Assembly: GCA_029783825.1 (NCBI GenBank)
Contig: JAREIK010002272.1
Span: 109,873 to 173,872, forward strand
Reading direction: 5' to 3'
DNA length: 64,000 bases
Origin: Sapria himalayana
Lineage: Eukaryota; Streptophyta; Magnoliopsida; Malpighiales; Rafflesiaceae
Below are positions 51,141 through 61,859 of the stretch, one piece after another. Both the position numbers and the translations under genes were made by a program. How positions within the stretch are numbered: the first letter of the stretch is position 1; every line of letters begins with the position of its first letter. Below the pieces are notes generated by a model. It was not told the DNA's origin, searched no databases, and saw nothing but the letters and a program-made list of their open reading frames with translations.

Positions 51141-51309
51141 CATATACATATTTGATATAAACCTAATGGACATATTTGGAAATCATCATAGATAAGGACT
51201 AAACGATGATTTGGAGAGAATTTACGGTAAATATTACTACCTAAAAATTTTTACATCTTTTATTTATTCTTTTGTTGGCTGATTAAAAATTATTTATTTA
51301 TAATTGCAG

Positions 51310-52523
51310 AAAGTTTACAGGTGGACACAGTGAATGGAGGTAGTCAAAAGTGTGTTATACAAGCATACTGTCAATTGGATAAGGACACCGTGTACGATAT
51401 CAAAGATAAATGGCTGAAGAAGAAAGAAAAAGATTCGAGTGTCCCGGATCATGTTTTCAAGGAATGGCGGAGTAGTTGGAAAGATCCGGATTATATGAAG
51501 AGGTGTGATAAACAGAGGGGCAATCATAGCTCAAAGTAGTCTCGTGAGGGTAGTGGCATGTCTACACACACTTGTAGATCTCGCTCTATAAGTGAGCATG
51601 AATGGACATTGGTATTATTTCTATTTATACTTTTTATGTTTATTACTTTGTGAAATGTATTCAATTATGCATAATCTTCAATTTTCATAAAGAAAATTTT
51701 TTTCAATCGAATTAACGTATGTATTGTGTGTAATTATAGACACACAAAGAGGGTAAGAAGCCCAATGTTCCTTGCTTATCCAGATATACGCACACAAAGG
51801 CTCATGATGATCAGACTTTCATTGATCATAGAACTCATGCAGCAAATGTATATTTCATTAAAAAAATTAACTTTTTTTGTTTGAATTTAAATTCAAATAC
51901 TTTTCGTACATTTTTAATAGGCTAGATATGAGGACATATTAGCTGCTGTGACTCAAGTGTATTCCTAGTCTACTTTAGGTTCATGTGATGGTGCAACAGG
52001 TAGTTCTCATTTATCAGCTCCACCAGTTGATACGAATTAGATTTGGTATACGGCTATTGATGGCAATGAGAATATGCCCATCAATGGTGTCGGTTTTTCG
52101 ACATCATCATTCTACTCACATAGATGACCAAATTATGAAGCTGAATTTTCAGGACCAGTTTCAAATTTTTTCTCGATGATGGAAGAATTTCAGGACGTGA
52201 TGCGAAATACGATATAGTATCTATTGGTCGATACAGAGTGATGCATGATTGACTATGAGGATGATAGAGATGAGTTGCATATGCATTTTGACTGCCTTAC
52301 AAAGAAGTTTCAAGGAGGACTCCAGTTCAATGCTAATTATCTACCTCGAATTGTCCGACGTAATGCTCCAGCTATGGCATCTACTCCATTACCTATAGCA
52401 AGACCTGCAGCAACTGCATCAGGACTAGCAGTAGTAGATATCTCTAACACAGTACTCGCCATCTCACCGTGTGGACCAGAAATGTCACCGCATAATGATT
52501 TTGAAACTATGTTGGATGATTGA
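51310..52523 (+). pseudogene. Transposase_24 gene of E4 with in-frame stops
   Basis: Three exons fit without any frameshift: 51310-51611, 51740-51847 and 51921-52523, each with AG/GT borders (the last has its own terminator). They read CQLDKDTVYDIKDKWLKK, FKEWRSSWKDPDYMKRCDKQ, GMSTHTCRSRSISEHEW, then SRYTHTKAHDDQTFIDHRT and YEDILAAVTQVYS. This follows the Transposase_24 order (W....F....SK..........TGGS.SI.EH, then F..TH.K.D.TFVD.R). The rest (NFFSMMEEFQDVM, LTKKFQGGLQFNANYLP) is a less conserved tail ending at TGA 52521. In-frame stops at 51537 (TAG), 51966 (TAG), 52038 (TAG), about 52125 (TGA), about 52215 (TAG) and about 52233 (TGA) break it. All are TAG or TGA, and most sit where one C-to-T or G-to-A change would restore Gln, Arg or Trp. 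It would be a TnpA-like DNA-binding protein. Confidence 0.85.
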
Positions 52524-52760
52524 GTCTATTACACACATTTTTTCAATACCTTAAACTTTGATTTTGGATTTAATTTTTTTATTTTTCTCTTGATGTATTT
52601 AATATGTATATGCAGTATATATAGTAGTTCGCTGGAGTTAATTGGATTTCTTTTGTTGTGTTATCTATAAATGTTTCTACAGCAACTGCATCAAATTGGT
52701 TGTTTTTTGGATTTTTTTTGAGTTTTATGTTCTAGTTTCTGCAGAAACTACCGCAAAACT
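52524..52760 (+). other. E4 3' region
   Basis: AT-rich stretch with GT-rich words between the stop codon and the right subterminal repeats, a likely 3' UTR. No other feature is seen. The 64-codon frame at 52642-52836 is not supported. Confidence 0.4.
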
Positions 52761-53272
52761 ACAAAAAATAAAATTTCGGTCGGTAATTACCGACCGAATT
52801 GCGACCAAACTGAGCAAAATTTTTAAATATCAATAGTCGGTAAAATGTCATCAAATGGTCGGTAATACTTTTGGAGATCAATTATCGACCAATGATTTTA
52901 AAAGATTTTAGTCAGTTTTTGGTAGCAATTATTTCAATAATTTTCGACTATTTTGAGACCATTTACCGACCAAGTGCTTTAGGTCGAAAAATGGTTGGAA
53001 TTTAGTTGATAATTATTTTTCATTGAATGGTCTGTAAATGGTCATTAATTACTGACCATTTGGGGACCATATACTGACCTAATTATTTTAGTCAGAAAAT
53101 TGTCGGAAAATAGTAGATAATTGTTTGTCGGTAGAGGGTCGGTAAATGGTTGATAATTTACCGGCTGATTAATTTTTTTTGTTGGTAAATGGTTGGTATT
53201 TGGGTTACCGACCAAAAAACACCTAATTACCGACCAAATAATTGCTTGGTAATTCGGTGAATTTTAGTAGTG
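52761..53272 (+). repeat. E4 right subterminal repeats and terminus
   Basis: Copies of GGTCGGTAATTACCGACC-like words, TCGACCAA, GGTCGGTAAATGG and TTACCGACCAA up to the terminal TTTTAGTAGTG. An exact ACCGAC...GTCGGT inverted pair lies at about 52778-52796. Confidence 0.85.
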
Positions 53273-54171
53273 GATAAATAAACATATAGATAGATAGATA
53301 CAAATATAGATAGATAGACAAAATATAGATAGATAGATAGATAGATAATTTGAGGTAGACAAATATACATATAGAATGAAAGATAGATAGACAACTAGAT
53401 AAATAGATTCATAGATAATCACTTTGATAGAATGACGAATAGAATGATACACAATTGATAGAGAAATAAATAGATAAATAGGTAAATAGATAGATATATA
53501 GATGTATAGAAGGATAGAAGAAAAGATGCATTTTTGGATAGATGGTTAGATGGATAGATAGAAAGATGGATAGTTGGATAGATAGAAAGATGGATAAATG
53601 GATTGATGCATAGATTGATAAATGGTTCGATAGATAAATAGAAAGATGGATAGATGGATAAATAGAAAGATGCTTAGATGGATAGATGGATGGATAGATG
53701 CATAGTTTGAAAGAAGGATAGAAGGATAGATGGATAGATGAAAAAATGTATAGATGGATAGATCGATAGATTGATAAATCGATAGATGGATAGGTGGATA
53801 GGTGGATAGATGGATAGATGGATAGATGCATATATGGATAGTTGGATAGATTGATAGATGGATATGGATTGATAGATAGATAGTTAGTTAAAAGAATATA
53901 TGGATAGATGGTTAGATGGATATATAAATATTTCGATAGATAGATAGATGGTTAGATGGATAGATGGATATATGGTTAGATAGATGAATAGATAGATGAA
54001 TAGATAGATAAATAGATAAACAGATAGATAGATGTACAAAGAGATAGATAAATAGATAGATCGACAGATAGAAAGACATATAAATAGATAGATATTTAGA
54101 TAGATAGATAGATAAACAAGTAGATCGATATATAATTTGATAGATATATAAATAGATAAAAAGAAAGAAAT

Positions 54172-54202
<31 letters not shown>

Positions 54203-55822
54203 AATAGAAAGATAAACAACTAGATAGATAGAAAGATAGTTAGACATATAGATAGATTGATTGATAGATAAAAAGATAAATATATAGAGAGATAGTTTGT
54301 TAGATAGTTAGATAGATAGATATGTAGCGAGAGAGATTGATAGATAGATTCATAGCTAGCTAGAGAGATAAATATATAAATTAATAGATTAATAGATAGA
54401 TAGATAGATATATATATATATATATATACATACATAGATAAATAGATTGATAGATATATAGATAGATAGACAGATATATAGATAGATAGATTGATAGACA
54501 AATAGACCGGTATATAGATAGATACTTAGATAGAGAGATAGATAGATAATTAGATAGATGGAGAGATTAATAGATAGATAAGGAGATAGATAGAGATATA
54601 TAGATAGATAGATAGATACATAGATAGATATATCAAAATACAAAAAAAAGATAGATAGATAGATACATAGATTGATAGACAGATAGATAAATAATTAGAT
54701 AGAAAGATTGATAAATAATATAATTAGATAGATAAATAGATAGATTTATTAATTGATTGATTGATAGATAGATATATATATATATATATATATATAGATA
54801 GATAGATAAATAAAAAAATAGATAGTTGGATATATAGATAAATAGATAGATAGATAGATAAATAGATAAATAGATAGACTTATACATAAATAGCCAGATA
54901 GATGGATAAATAGATAGATAGATAGACATATTGACAGATAAACATATCAACAGATAGACAGATATATAGATAGACCGATAGATAGAAAGATAGATAGAAA
55001 GATGGACACATAGACAAATATAAAAATTGAAAAATACATAGATATACAGATTGACAGATAAATAGATAATCGATAGAGAGTTAGATAGATAGACATATAT
55101 ATAAATCGACAGATAGATATATAGATAGATACACAGATAGACAAATAAATAGACTTATAGACATTTAGATAAAGTGACCAATAGGCATTTACACAAATGG
55201 ATATATAGAAAGATAAATAAATAGACAGATAGAAAGACAGACAGATAGATAGTTAGATAGATAGTTTGATAGATAGATTGACACAAAGATAGATAGATAA
55301 ATAGATAGATAGAGAGATAGATAGATATATAGATATATAGATAGATATACAGATAGATAATTAGTTAGAAAAAAAGAAAGATAGATATATATATATAGAT
55401 AGATAGACAACTAGATAGATAGATATATAGACGGATAGACATATATACAAATAGACAAATATATTTATAATTTGATACATATATTGATTGATAGTTAGAT
55501 AGATGGATAGATAGAGAGATAAATACACAGATAGAAAGATAGATTGATTGATTTATAGACAGATAAATAGATAGATAAATAGAAAGATAGATAAATAAAT
55601 AGATAAATATATGATAGATATTTAGATAAATAGACAAATAGATATATAGATAGATAGATATATAGACATATTGATAGATATATAGATAGAGATATATATT
55701 GATATATAAACAACTAGATAAATAATCATATAGATAGATAAGTTGATACAGAAATAGTCAAATAGATAGATATAGATTGATAGATAGATATATAGATGCT
55801 TAAACACAGATATATATATATA
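53273..55822. repeat. GATA array, block 4
   Basis: About 2.55 kb of GATA/GACA repeat between E4 and the GC-rich hAT-like fragment. (TA)n tracts lie at about 54408-54427 and 54774-54796. Reading frames are TATC artefacts. Confidence 0.95.
53500..53980. repeat. GATG/GGAT-rich subdomain of GATA block 4
   Basis: The repeat is dominated by GGATAGATGGATAGATG and GATGCATAG units, giving Ser-Ile-His-Leu/Tyr-Pro translations instead of Ser-Ile-Tyr-Leu. It is comparable to the subdomain at 32790-33095. Confidence 0.8.
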
Positions 55823-56644
55823 TAGGTTTCAAGCGGGCAGGGCCGTCCAGGCCCGGCATGAGGCACGACATGATTAGACCATCCATGGGTCAGCCCGGCA
55901 CTAGAATTTTCTGTGCGGGGGCTCGTACCGTGCCTGACCACGGCACCAATCGTGTCGTGCCTAGGCCAACTAGCCTCGTGCCGTCCTTGACTTGGCACGG
56001 TTCGGTGGCCTATGGCATGACCCTCCTGCTTGGGACATGCCCTGCACCCCACCCCATCGCTAGCATAGAGCCATTCGGATAGAGAAAACGCGTGGGCATG
56101 GGTCCGATTCCACTCCGACCCAACCCGCAGTCTCGCCCAAACCGAATACCCCCCCCCCTAATGGTAAAAAAGATTAAAATTTGAATATCAGCCATTGTAT
56201 TTTTCCTCCAACGGCTAGGGGGCACAATCCAAAGGCCGTCATGATTCTGCCCCATAAAATTCAAAAAATAAATTAAAAAAAACATAAAAATTACTTTAAA
56301 AAAAAATTCTTTTAATCTATAAAATTCATCCACCTCTCAATAACATTTATGTTTTTCATAAACTTTTATTCTCGCTCTCAAAATTCTTTCAATGCTATTG
56401 CTCTTCTCTCTCTTGGGACTCAGGATTTCATCATTCGGCTCGGCTTTTAGGGACTCTCAACTCGGGGTTGGAAGTTTGAACTAGACTATTGTGCATCGTG
56501 CACGTGATCTACATCAATGTTTTTTGGGTATTTTAAGTTTTTATGTTAAGTTTTTCTCTCTCTCTAATCCGAAAATCTAAAATCTTTCATCTATGCTCGA
56601 CCTTCTATTTAACAAAAATCCAAAAAATTGAATAATACTAATGA

Positions 56645-56647
<3 letters not shown>
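55823..56647 (+). mobile_element. hAT-like transposon end (GC-rich fragment)
   Basis: An abrupt GC-rich island inside GATA repeat begins TAGGTTTCAAGCGGGCAGG at 55823, similar to hAT terminal repeats of the TAGG(G)TGTCAA..GGGC type. Subterminal words rich in GGCACGG/CGTGCC follow (GCCCGGCAC, CGTGCCTGACC, CTCGTGCCGTC, TTGGCACGGTTCGG). Downstream come a CAACGGCTAGGGGG motif, then CT-rich leader-like sequence (CTCGCTCTCAAAATTC, CTCTTCTCTCTC), a layout familiar at the 5' ends of plant Ac-like elements. No transposase coding part and no second terminus is present. Open frames across the island (55726-56052 minus, 55858-56082 plus, 56010-56333 minus) show no domain and are probably incidental. Confidence 0.5.
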
Positions 56648-56700
<53 letters not shown>

Positions 56701-56815
56701 CAATTAGATAGACAGATAGAAAAATAGACAGATAGGCAGATAGACATATATATAAATATATAGATAGACAAAAAATAGAAAGACATATTGAAAGATAGAA
56801 AGAATGAAAAATAGA
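56648..56815. repeat. (TA)n tract plus GATA array, block 5
   Basis: About 50 bases of TA followed by about 115 bases of GATA/GACA repeat, ending directly at the E5 terminus. Confidence 0.95.
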
Positions 56816-57000
56816 CACTACAATAAAAATCCCAAATAACTAGGGAAAATTCCCTAGCTAAATGAGTTTTTTCCATCACTAAAGTGGAATAACGATCGAT
56901 TAATGACGGAACCTTTCCCATGCTAAAGTTCTCGTCACTAAAAATTAACTCAGGAAAAATTCCCTAGCTAAAATATATTAGCTATGAAAAATTTCCCAGC
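56816..57000 (-). repeat. E5 terminus and subterminal repeats
   Basis: Terminus CACTACAATAAAA with inverted/direct CCCTAGCTAAA, TTCCCTAGCTAAAATA and ATCACTAAAGTGG words. It matches, on the opposite strand, the order at 980-1167 of E1. Confidence 0.85.
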
Positions 57001-57400
57001 TAAATTGAATAAAATGTAAAAATAGAAACTTTATACAATAATTTATAATTAACAAAATATAAAATCAGTTAATAAATCATTTTGATACAATATTTTACAT
57101 AGTTAAAACAAAAATATAACAAAATTTAATATAACTTTTTCATCAATGTATCTAAAAATAGTCTATAAAGTATAATCTATCCATGAAATTGATGTTGCTT
57201 AATCTCTCCTAGCTCCTCCGATCACCATCTTTATGTTGCGATAAAACTGTCCTAGTCGCGGCATGTCATGTCTAGTGAAAAATCTATTCACTTTTACAAG
57301 CTTCGTATGGGGAATATTGTTGTACCATATCTGTACGAAAATTAAACTAGTCAATAAAATCAAAATAAATAAATAATAAAATTTCTATTTTGATATTTAT
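57001..57400 (-). repeat. Single tail unit of E5
   Basis: The reverse complement reads CGTACAGATATGGTAC, CCCCATACGAAGCTTGTA, TGATCGGAGGAGCTAGGAGAGA, GATAGATTATACTTTATAG and TAGATACATTGATGAAAAAG. This is the same unit found three times in E3, but without the GC-rich triplet cassette. Confidence 0.8.
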
Positions 57401-57404
57401 TAAA

Positions 57405-58130
57405 TACTACAGTGTATATGTACATATATTCTAGCATTTTACTAGTTACATAGAATACTAAAGTATTATATGTACATATATATGTATGTATATATTTACA
57501 TATAATACTGTAGTATTATAAGTACATATATATGTAAGTATGTACTATAGTATTATACGTACATATATATGTACATATATATGTACGTATATATATGTAC
57601 GTATATCCTATAGTATACTTTAGTATATACTATAGTATATATATTGTAGTATGTACATAAATACTATAGTATCAAAATAGAACTTTTGATAAATGTACAT
57701 ATATACTATAGTTTATATGTAGGACATACTACAATATATAATTTAGTTTATATACTATAGTGAATTTTGTAGTATATATGCTACTATATATTCTACAGTA
57801 TATATACTCAGTATATATGTACATTTATCAAAAGTTATGTTTTGATACTATTTTGATACTATAGTATATGCTGTAGTATATATATTCTATAGTATATATG
57901 TACATCTATACAATATCATATATGTACATTATATACTAAGTATATATGTACATTATATACTGAGTAAATATTACTTCAGTATATTTGTACATATATACTA
58001 TAGTATATATGAACGTATATACTAAAATATATATTTACATATAATACTATAGTATATATGTACATATAATACTACAGTATATTTGTACATATATACTCTA
58101 GTATTATATGTACATATATGTAATCACATA
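57405..58130. repeat. Palindromic TATAC/GTATA/GTACATATA array in E5
   Basis: About 720 bases made of TACTATAGTATATATGTACATATA-like pieces in both orientations. The 22 bases at 57990-58011 form a perfect palindrome, and near-perfect ones surround it. The same words occur in short form after each GC cassette of E3, so this array is an expansion of that part of the tail. Confidence 0.85.
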
Positions 58131-58860
58131 ACCTCAGATGGCACAAAACTATAAGAAATTAGTATTATCCCATTTATACTTCACAGAGATGACACAAAAC
58201 ATTACTACCAACATAAATAAGAAATACAAAAATTATTTAAATTTACGAATATATGTATGAAACTCTTAGAGGAAAACCTGGAAGACAAGCCATGAGCCAG
58301 GCTCTGCCTCGCCACCCCCCACAACTCCATGCTCCCATGCGGCTTTCTTAGAACATTTCTTCTCCTCTCCTTGTGCTTGCATCAATCATTTTGATTACTT
58401 AGCTTCAATATATTAGTCCATCAACCCTGTAGCTTCTATTCCCATATGGTTCCTCTCTTGGTTCAAAGCAAGGATCATCAATTTGTTGTACGTGTCAACG
58501 TAACTGCAGAACAAATCAATATGCAATCCATAAAAATAATATGCACTCCATAAAAAGAAACCTGCATCTAAGTGGGACCAGATTTTTTTTGTTCATCTAA
58601 CAACTTTAGAAGCTAACGTGCTATTCCCAATATTAGGAGGACAAGACAATCCTTTTATATACCCATAATATGCTAAAACTCTACCCAAAATATTCGAGTA
58701 CATACAAACATATTCATAGATATATAAAAAAGTAATTATAGACATGAACAAACATGAATTTGAGTTTATAGTCATATTACTTCAATAGATATCTAAAAGA
58801 TTGCTAGTAATGATGTTTAGAAAGAGAGAGTGTGTGTGTGAAAAAATAAAATGTTTCAGA
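58131..58860 (-). other. E5-specific region, unrecognised
   Basis: A less AT-rich stretch (58270-58460), with GCCTCGCCACCCCCCAC and a CTTCTCCTCTCCTTG run, that has no counterpart noticed in E3. It might be captured sequence. The minus 60-codon frame at 58593-58775 shows no domain. Confidence 0.35.
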
Positions 58861-59165
58861 AATAATGAAGATAATAGAAGCTTGGCCTCCTTTTGATCCA
58901 GCTGAGATCGGTAAAATGGGACCCAACCATAGGAAGGACCGTGATAATATCTAAAGGCTTTGAATCATAATTTTTGTGTGTGTTTCACATCACATGTCCT
59001 ACAAGGATTCATGATTAGGTTAATCGGCAAAGCAAAGAATAAAACCAAAATAAAGAAAAATGATACCTCAAAAAAAATCTCATCTTATTTAGCTACACAT
59101 AGACAAACATAAAAAATAGTTCAGAAATAATTCTGATACAAAAACATCCTCATTATTAGTTGGTG
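58861..59165 (-). other. 3' region of the second CACTA gene in E5
   Basis: The reverse complement contains GATTCAAAGCCTTTAGATATTA and CACGGTCCTTCC, matching the region after the E3 stop codon (about 43490-43560). Non-coding. Confidence 0.55.
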
Positions 59166-59950
59166 CATTTGTGCTAGCCTCTCCACTATGGTTTTGAAGC
59201 TGGATCTCAAAATGCTATCTGCCATGTCAAAACCACTAGTTATGATTCCATATAGGACATCTACTATAGCATCAAATTCTTAATTTATTTCATCTCACTA
59301 TTTATTTCTTTCATCTTATCATTCATTTGTTTAATTTATTGCATTTCTTTCTTCAAATGATTAATCTACTCATCCTTCTCTTCTTTCATTTCCTACGTTT
59401 CTTCCTTCAAATGAGATATATGCTCATCCATCTCTTTCATTTCAGTCTCCATAACTTCAAATTGTTCATTTGTTTCCATTACTAGTTGTTCTACCGCCTC
59501 ATCCACCATTGATGTGACAGATGAATTAGAGGCACGACTACCACAACAAAATGCCACTCCTTTGAGCCGATGTCATACACTCACTACTTCTTATGACCTT
59601 CTATGGCCTCCAAATAGATAGGATCACAGTCAATTGGTTGAAGATGTATAGAAGTCTCAACTTGTTGAAAAGCAACTATCACACATTCATCCATGAGTTC
59701 TTGTGATAAAACAGAGATAAATACTATTCTAGATATACATAAAATAAATTTAATATTTTGCATTCCAACCAACTTTCAAAATTTATCGTAGTATTATAAA
59801 ATTTTATTAATATAACAAATTCTTATAGCAATCATCTGAGACTTGTCAACAAACTTACCATCCATTTTTTTCATTTCATCTTTCTGAAAATCTCATTAAA
59901 ATTGGGATCTCAACCCAATTCTCCAACCTAGAGTATGTATTTATTAAGTC
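59166..59950 (-). pseudogene. Second CACTA gene, C-terminal part, E5
   Basis: On the minus strand, 59941-59860 resembles the AGELGRDPNF...KKMDGKFVDKSQMIA block, without the stops that E3 has at that place. Then 59772-59584 reads ISVLSQELMDECVIVAFQQVE, HLQPIDCDPIYLEAIEGHKK, parallel to E3 42835-42970. The following region down to 59170 is the decayed Lys/Glu-rich coiled coil with stops and frame changes. It would encode the Transposase_24 protein; it is a pseudogene here. Confidence 0.8.
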
Positions 59951-60140
59951 AAAAAATAACAAATGTTAAAAATTAATAAAACCATGCACAGATTTGATTT
60001 ATTTGGACTATTAGGACAACCACTATATATATAAATATTTTAAATTATAAAATTTTACTAAATTTCAAGCATACTCAATATCAACTTTGACCCACCTATG
60101 TGGCAAGCAAAGTCTTTGATTTTAATATAATAATATAATT
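59951..60140 (-). pseudogene. Remnant of the Transposase_24 core, E5
   Basis: The reverse complement of about 60070-60115 resembles GCTTGCCACATAGGTGGGTC / TTGATATTGAGTATGCTTG, corresponding to E3's HTGGSKLSIEHA block. Most of the domain upstream of it is missing, so E5 has lost about 1.5 kb relative to E3 between the two genes. Confidence 0.45.
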
Positions 60141-60149
60141 ATAACATTA

Positions 60150-60875
60150 TAATTATCGGCATCACTATCATCCTCCAATGGATCTTCTAACATTCCATCT
60201 AATTCTGATGGAAGTTCTAACTCATATTCAGATAGAAATTGTCATCTTCAATTTCTATTAGGCCACCATTTGAATCAAATAAATTTTCTAGATCTTTATC
60301 TACATGCACAGGCTCAATATTATTTACATTAACTTCTTAGAATATTAGTGAAATAACTAAGGTTGCATGTCTTTGTTGAGATGTTGGTACTTTAAAATTG
60401 ATAGAGCTTTAATTTTGAAAATCATCCACCAGTCACTCTTATCATGAGATAAACTCAGATATGTATAATAATATACTTGAGTAGCTTGAACTACCATAAT
60501 AAATGGAAAATATTGATTCTATCTGCGTTTATGGTTAACATCCACCATCTTATAATCCAAATGAATCTTTGTACCCACATTTCGTGTAGGATCAAACCAC
60601 TCGCACTTTAATAATACAATCTTGTTATTTTTAAGTCTAGGATACTCCAACTCAATAACTTCTATGAGGTAACCTTAATAATCAATCTCATCCTCCCTAT
60701 AACTTGAGCCTTTAATGGATACATCACTATTCATTATTGTTTTAGAAGAACCATGCCTGATTGTGTGAAAATTATATCCATTGACAAAATATTCAGGATA
60801 GGTTGTCACATATCTAAACAGGCCATTACTTAGATTCTGAATGAAAATACTAGAATCTCTATTTAAAGGATCATT
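60150..60875 (-). pseudogene. DUF4216 region, E5
   Basis: Minus-strand fragments parallel E3 40600-41318: IQNLSNGLFRYVTTYPEYFVNGYN, the conserved VCIKGSSYRED-like block, an ELEYPRLKN-like and LFKCEWFDPTRN-like block, YYYTYLSLSHDKSDWWMIFKIKA, and an acidic tail. Frame changes and stops are scattered. At the E3 stop before YVTTYP, E5 keeps an Arg-type codon. Confidence 0.8.
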
Positions 60876-61029
60876 GGTCTATTGCATAAATTAAACAAAT
60901 GATGTTAACAAATAAAAGATACTAATAAATTAAATAATTCAAAAATTTAAAACTTAATAATTCTCACATAGTTTTTGAACAAATTCGCAAATTATATTTC
61001 TAGCATATAATCGACCTCATTGCTGGAGA

Positions 61030-61815
61030 TTATTGTTTGCCTATTTTTTAACTACTCAACAAAAATACTGCACAAATATAAAAATAGGGAGAAAAAAGTA
61101 TATCAATTTTTAATTATTCTTATTAAGGACAAAATTAAACTATGATTAAACTTATAAACATTTTGGCTATACATATTCAATATATGGTGCAACCTCTTTA
61201 GCTGTATTGCATCTTTTTCTTGCTCTTCCAAATGCTCTTTCAGGGTGCTTGAAGATAGATCGCGTATCCACAAAATCATCTTCTATCAGCACATAAGCTT
61301 CATCATTATGAGGCACATATTTATTCTTTGTATTGACATGATCCTCAAAATAATTAGAACAAAATGGTGATTTTTTTCTACTAAATATGCATTGCAAATT
61401 GAACCTTCAACTTTTGCCTTGTTTTTAACATTCAATTTCAACTAACGTAGATGCCTACATCAATAATGTTAGGTTTCAATTATATTAAATTACAATATTA
61501 CTTTATGTTTAAAATAATAAAACATAGCTACTTATATGTATTTACCTTTCAAAAGGATAAATCCACTTGTATTGCACTGGCCCTAGTATCCTTACTTCAT
61601 ATGCCAAATGGATTGGTAAATGCTTCATTGAGTCAAAAAAGTTTAATGGGAATATCCTTTCAAGCTTACAAAGAATAAGTGGTATGTCATTCTCCAGGCT
61701 CACCATGTCATCTATTTTGATTGTGGTTGCAGTTAGCTGTTTGAAAAATAAACTAAGTTCTATAAGGACCTTCCAAACACGTAGAAGAAGTAATTCACAT
61801 AATGCAATTAGTATT
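61030..61815 (-). pseudogene. DUF4218 region, E5
   Basis: On the minus strand, 61397-61167 reads FCSNYFEDHVNTKNKYV, then VDTRSIFKHPERAFGRARKR, matching E3 40060-40250 but without E3's small GRAFGRA duplication. The preceding exon, reverse complement of about 61815-61560, carries the decayed LCKLE..IPL.LF block and the adjacent HDYHIFIQRLNTNCI. E3's two adjacent stops at that place are Gln-Arg codons here. Plus-strand frames at 61451-61818 are shadows. Confidence 0.75.
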
Positions 61816-61859
61816 TAATCTTTGAATAAATATATGATAGTCATGCCTTTTCATTCCTA

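Larger units (their letters stand above)
47547..53272 (+). mobile_element. CACTA element E4, 5.7 kb, second family
   Basis: The termini are CACTACTAAAAAG at 47547 and GAATTTTAGTAGTG ending at 53272, in inverted orientation. GAT at 47544-47546 and 53273-53275 is the 3-bp target duplication. Subterminal regions are packed with ACCGACCAAAT / TTGGTCGGTAAT words, unlike the AGCTAGGGA words of the other elements. It carries one recognisable gene of the Transposase_24 type and no TNP2, so it would depend on a large transposase from elsewhere. Confidence 0.92.

Noticed and set aside
51310..52523. Stop-codon readthrough or reassigned genetic code in the E4 gene
   Set aside because: TAG and TGA at Gln/Arg/Trp-type sites in a silenced transposon are simply explained by deamination, and E3 and E5 also contain frameshifts and TAA stops.
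55858..56333. Arg/Pro-rich open frames in the GC-rich island
   Set aside because: They lie across hAT-like subterminal repeats in both strands and show no domain, so they are probably incidental.
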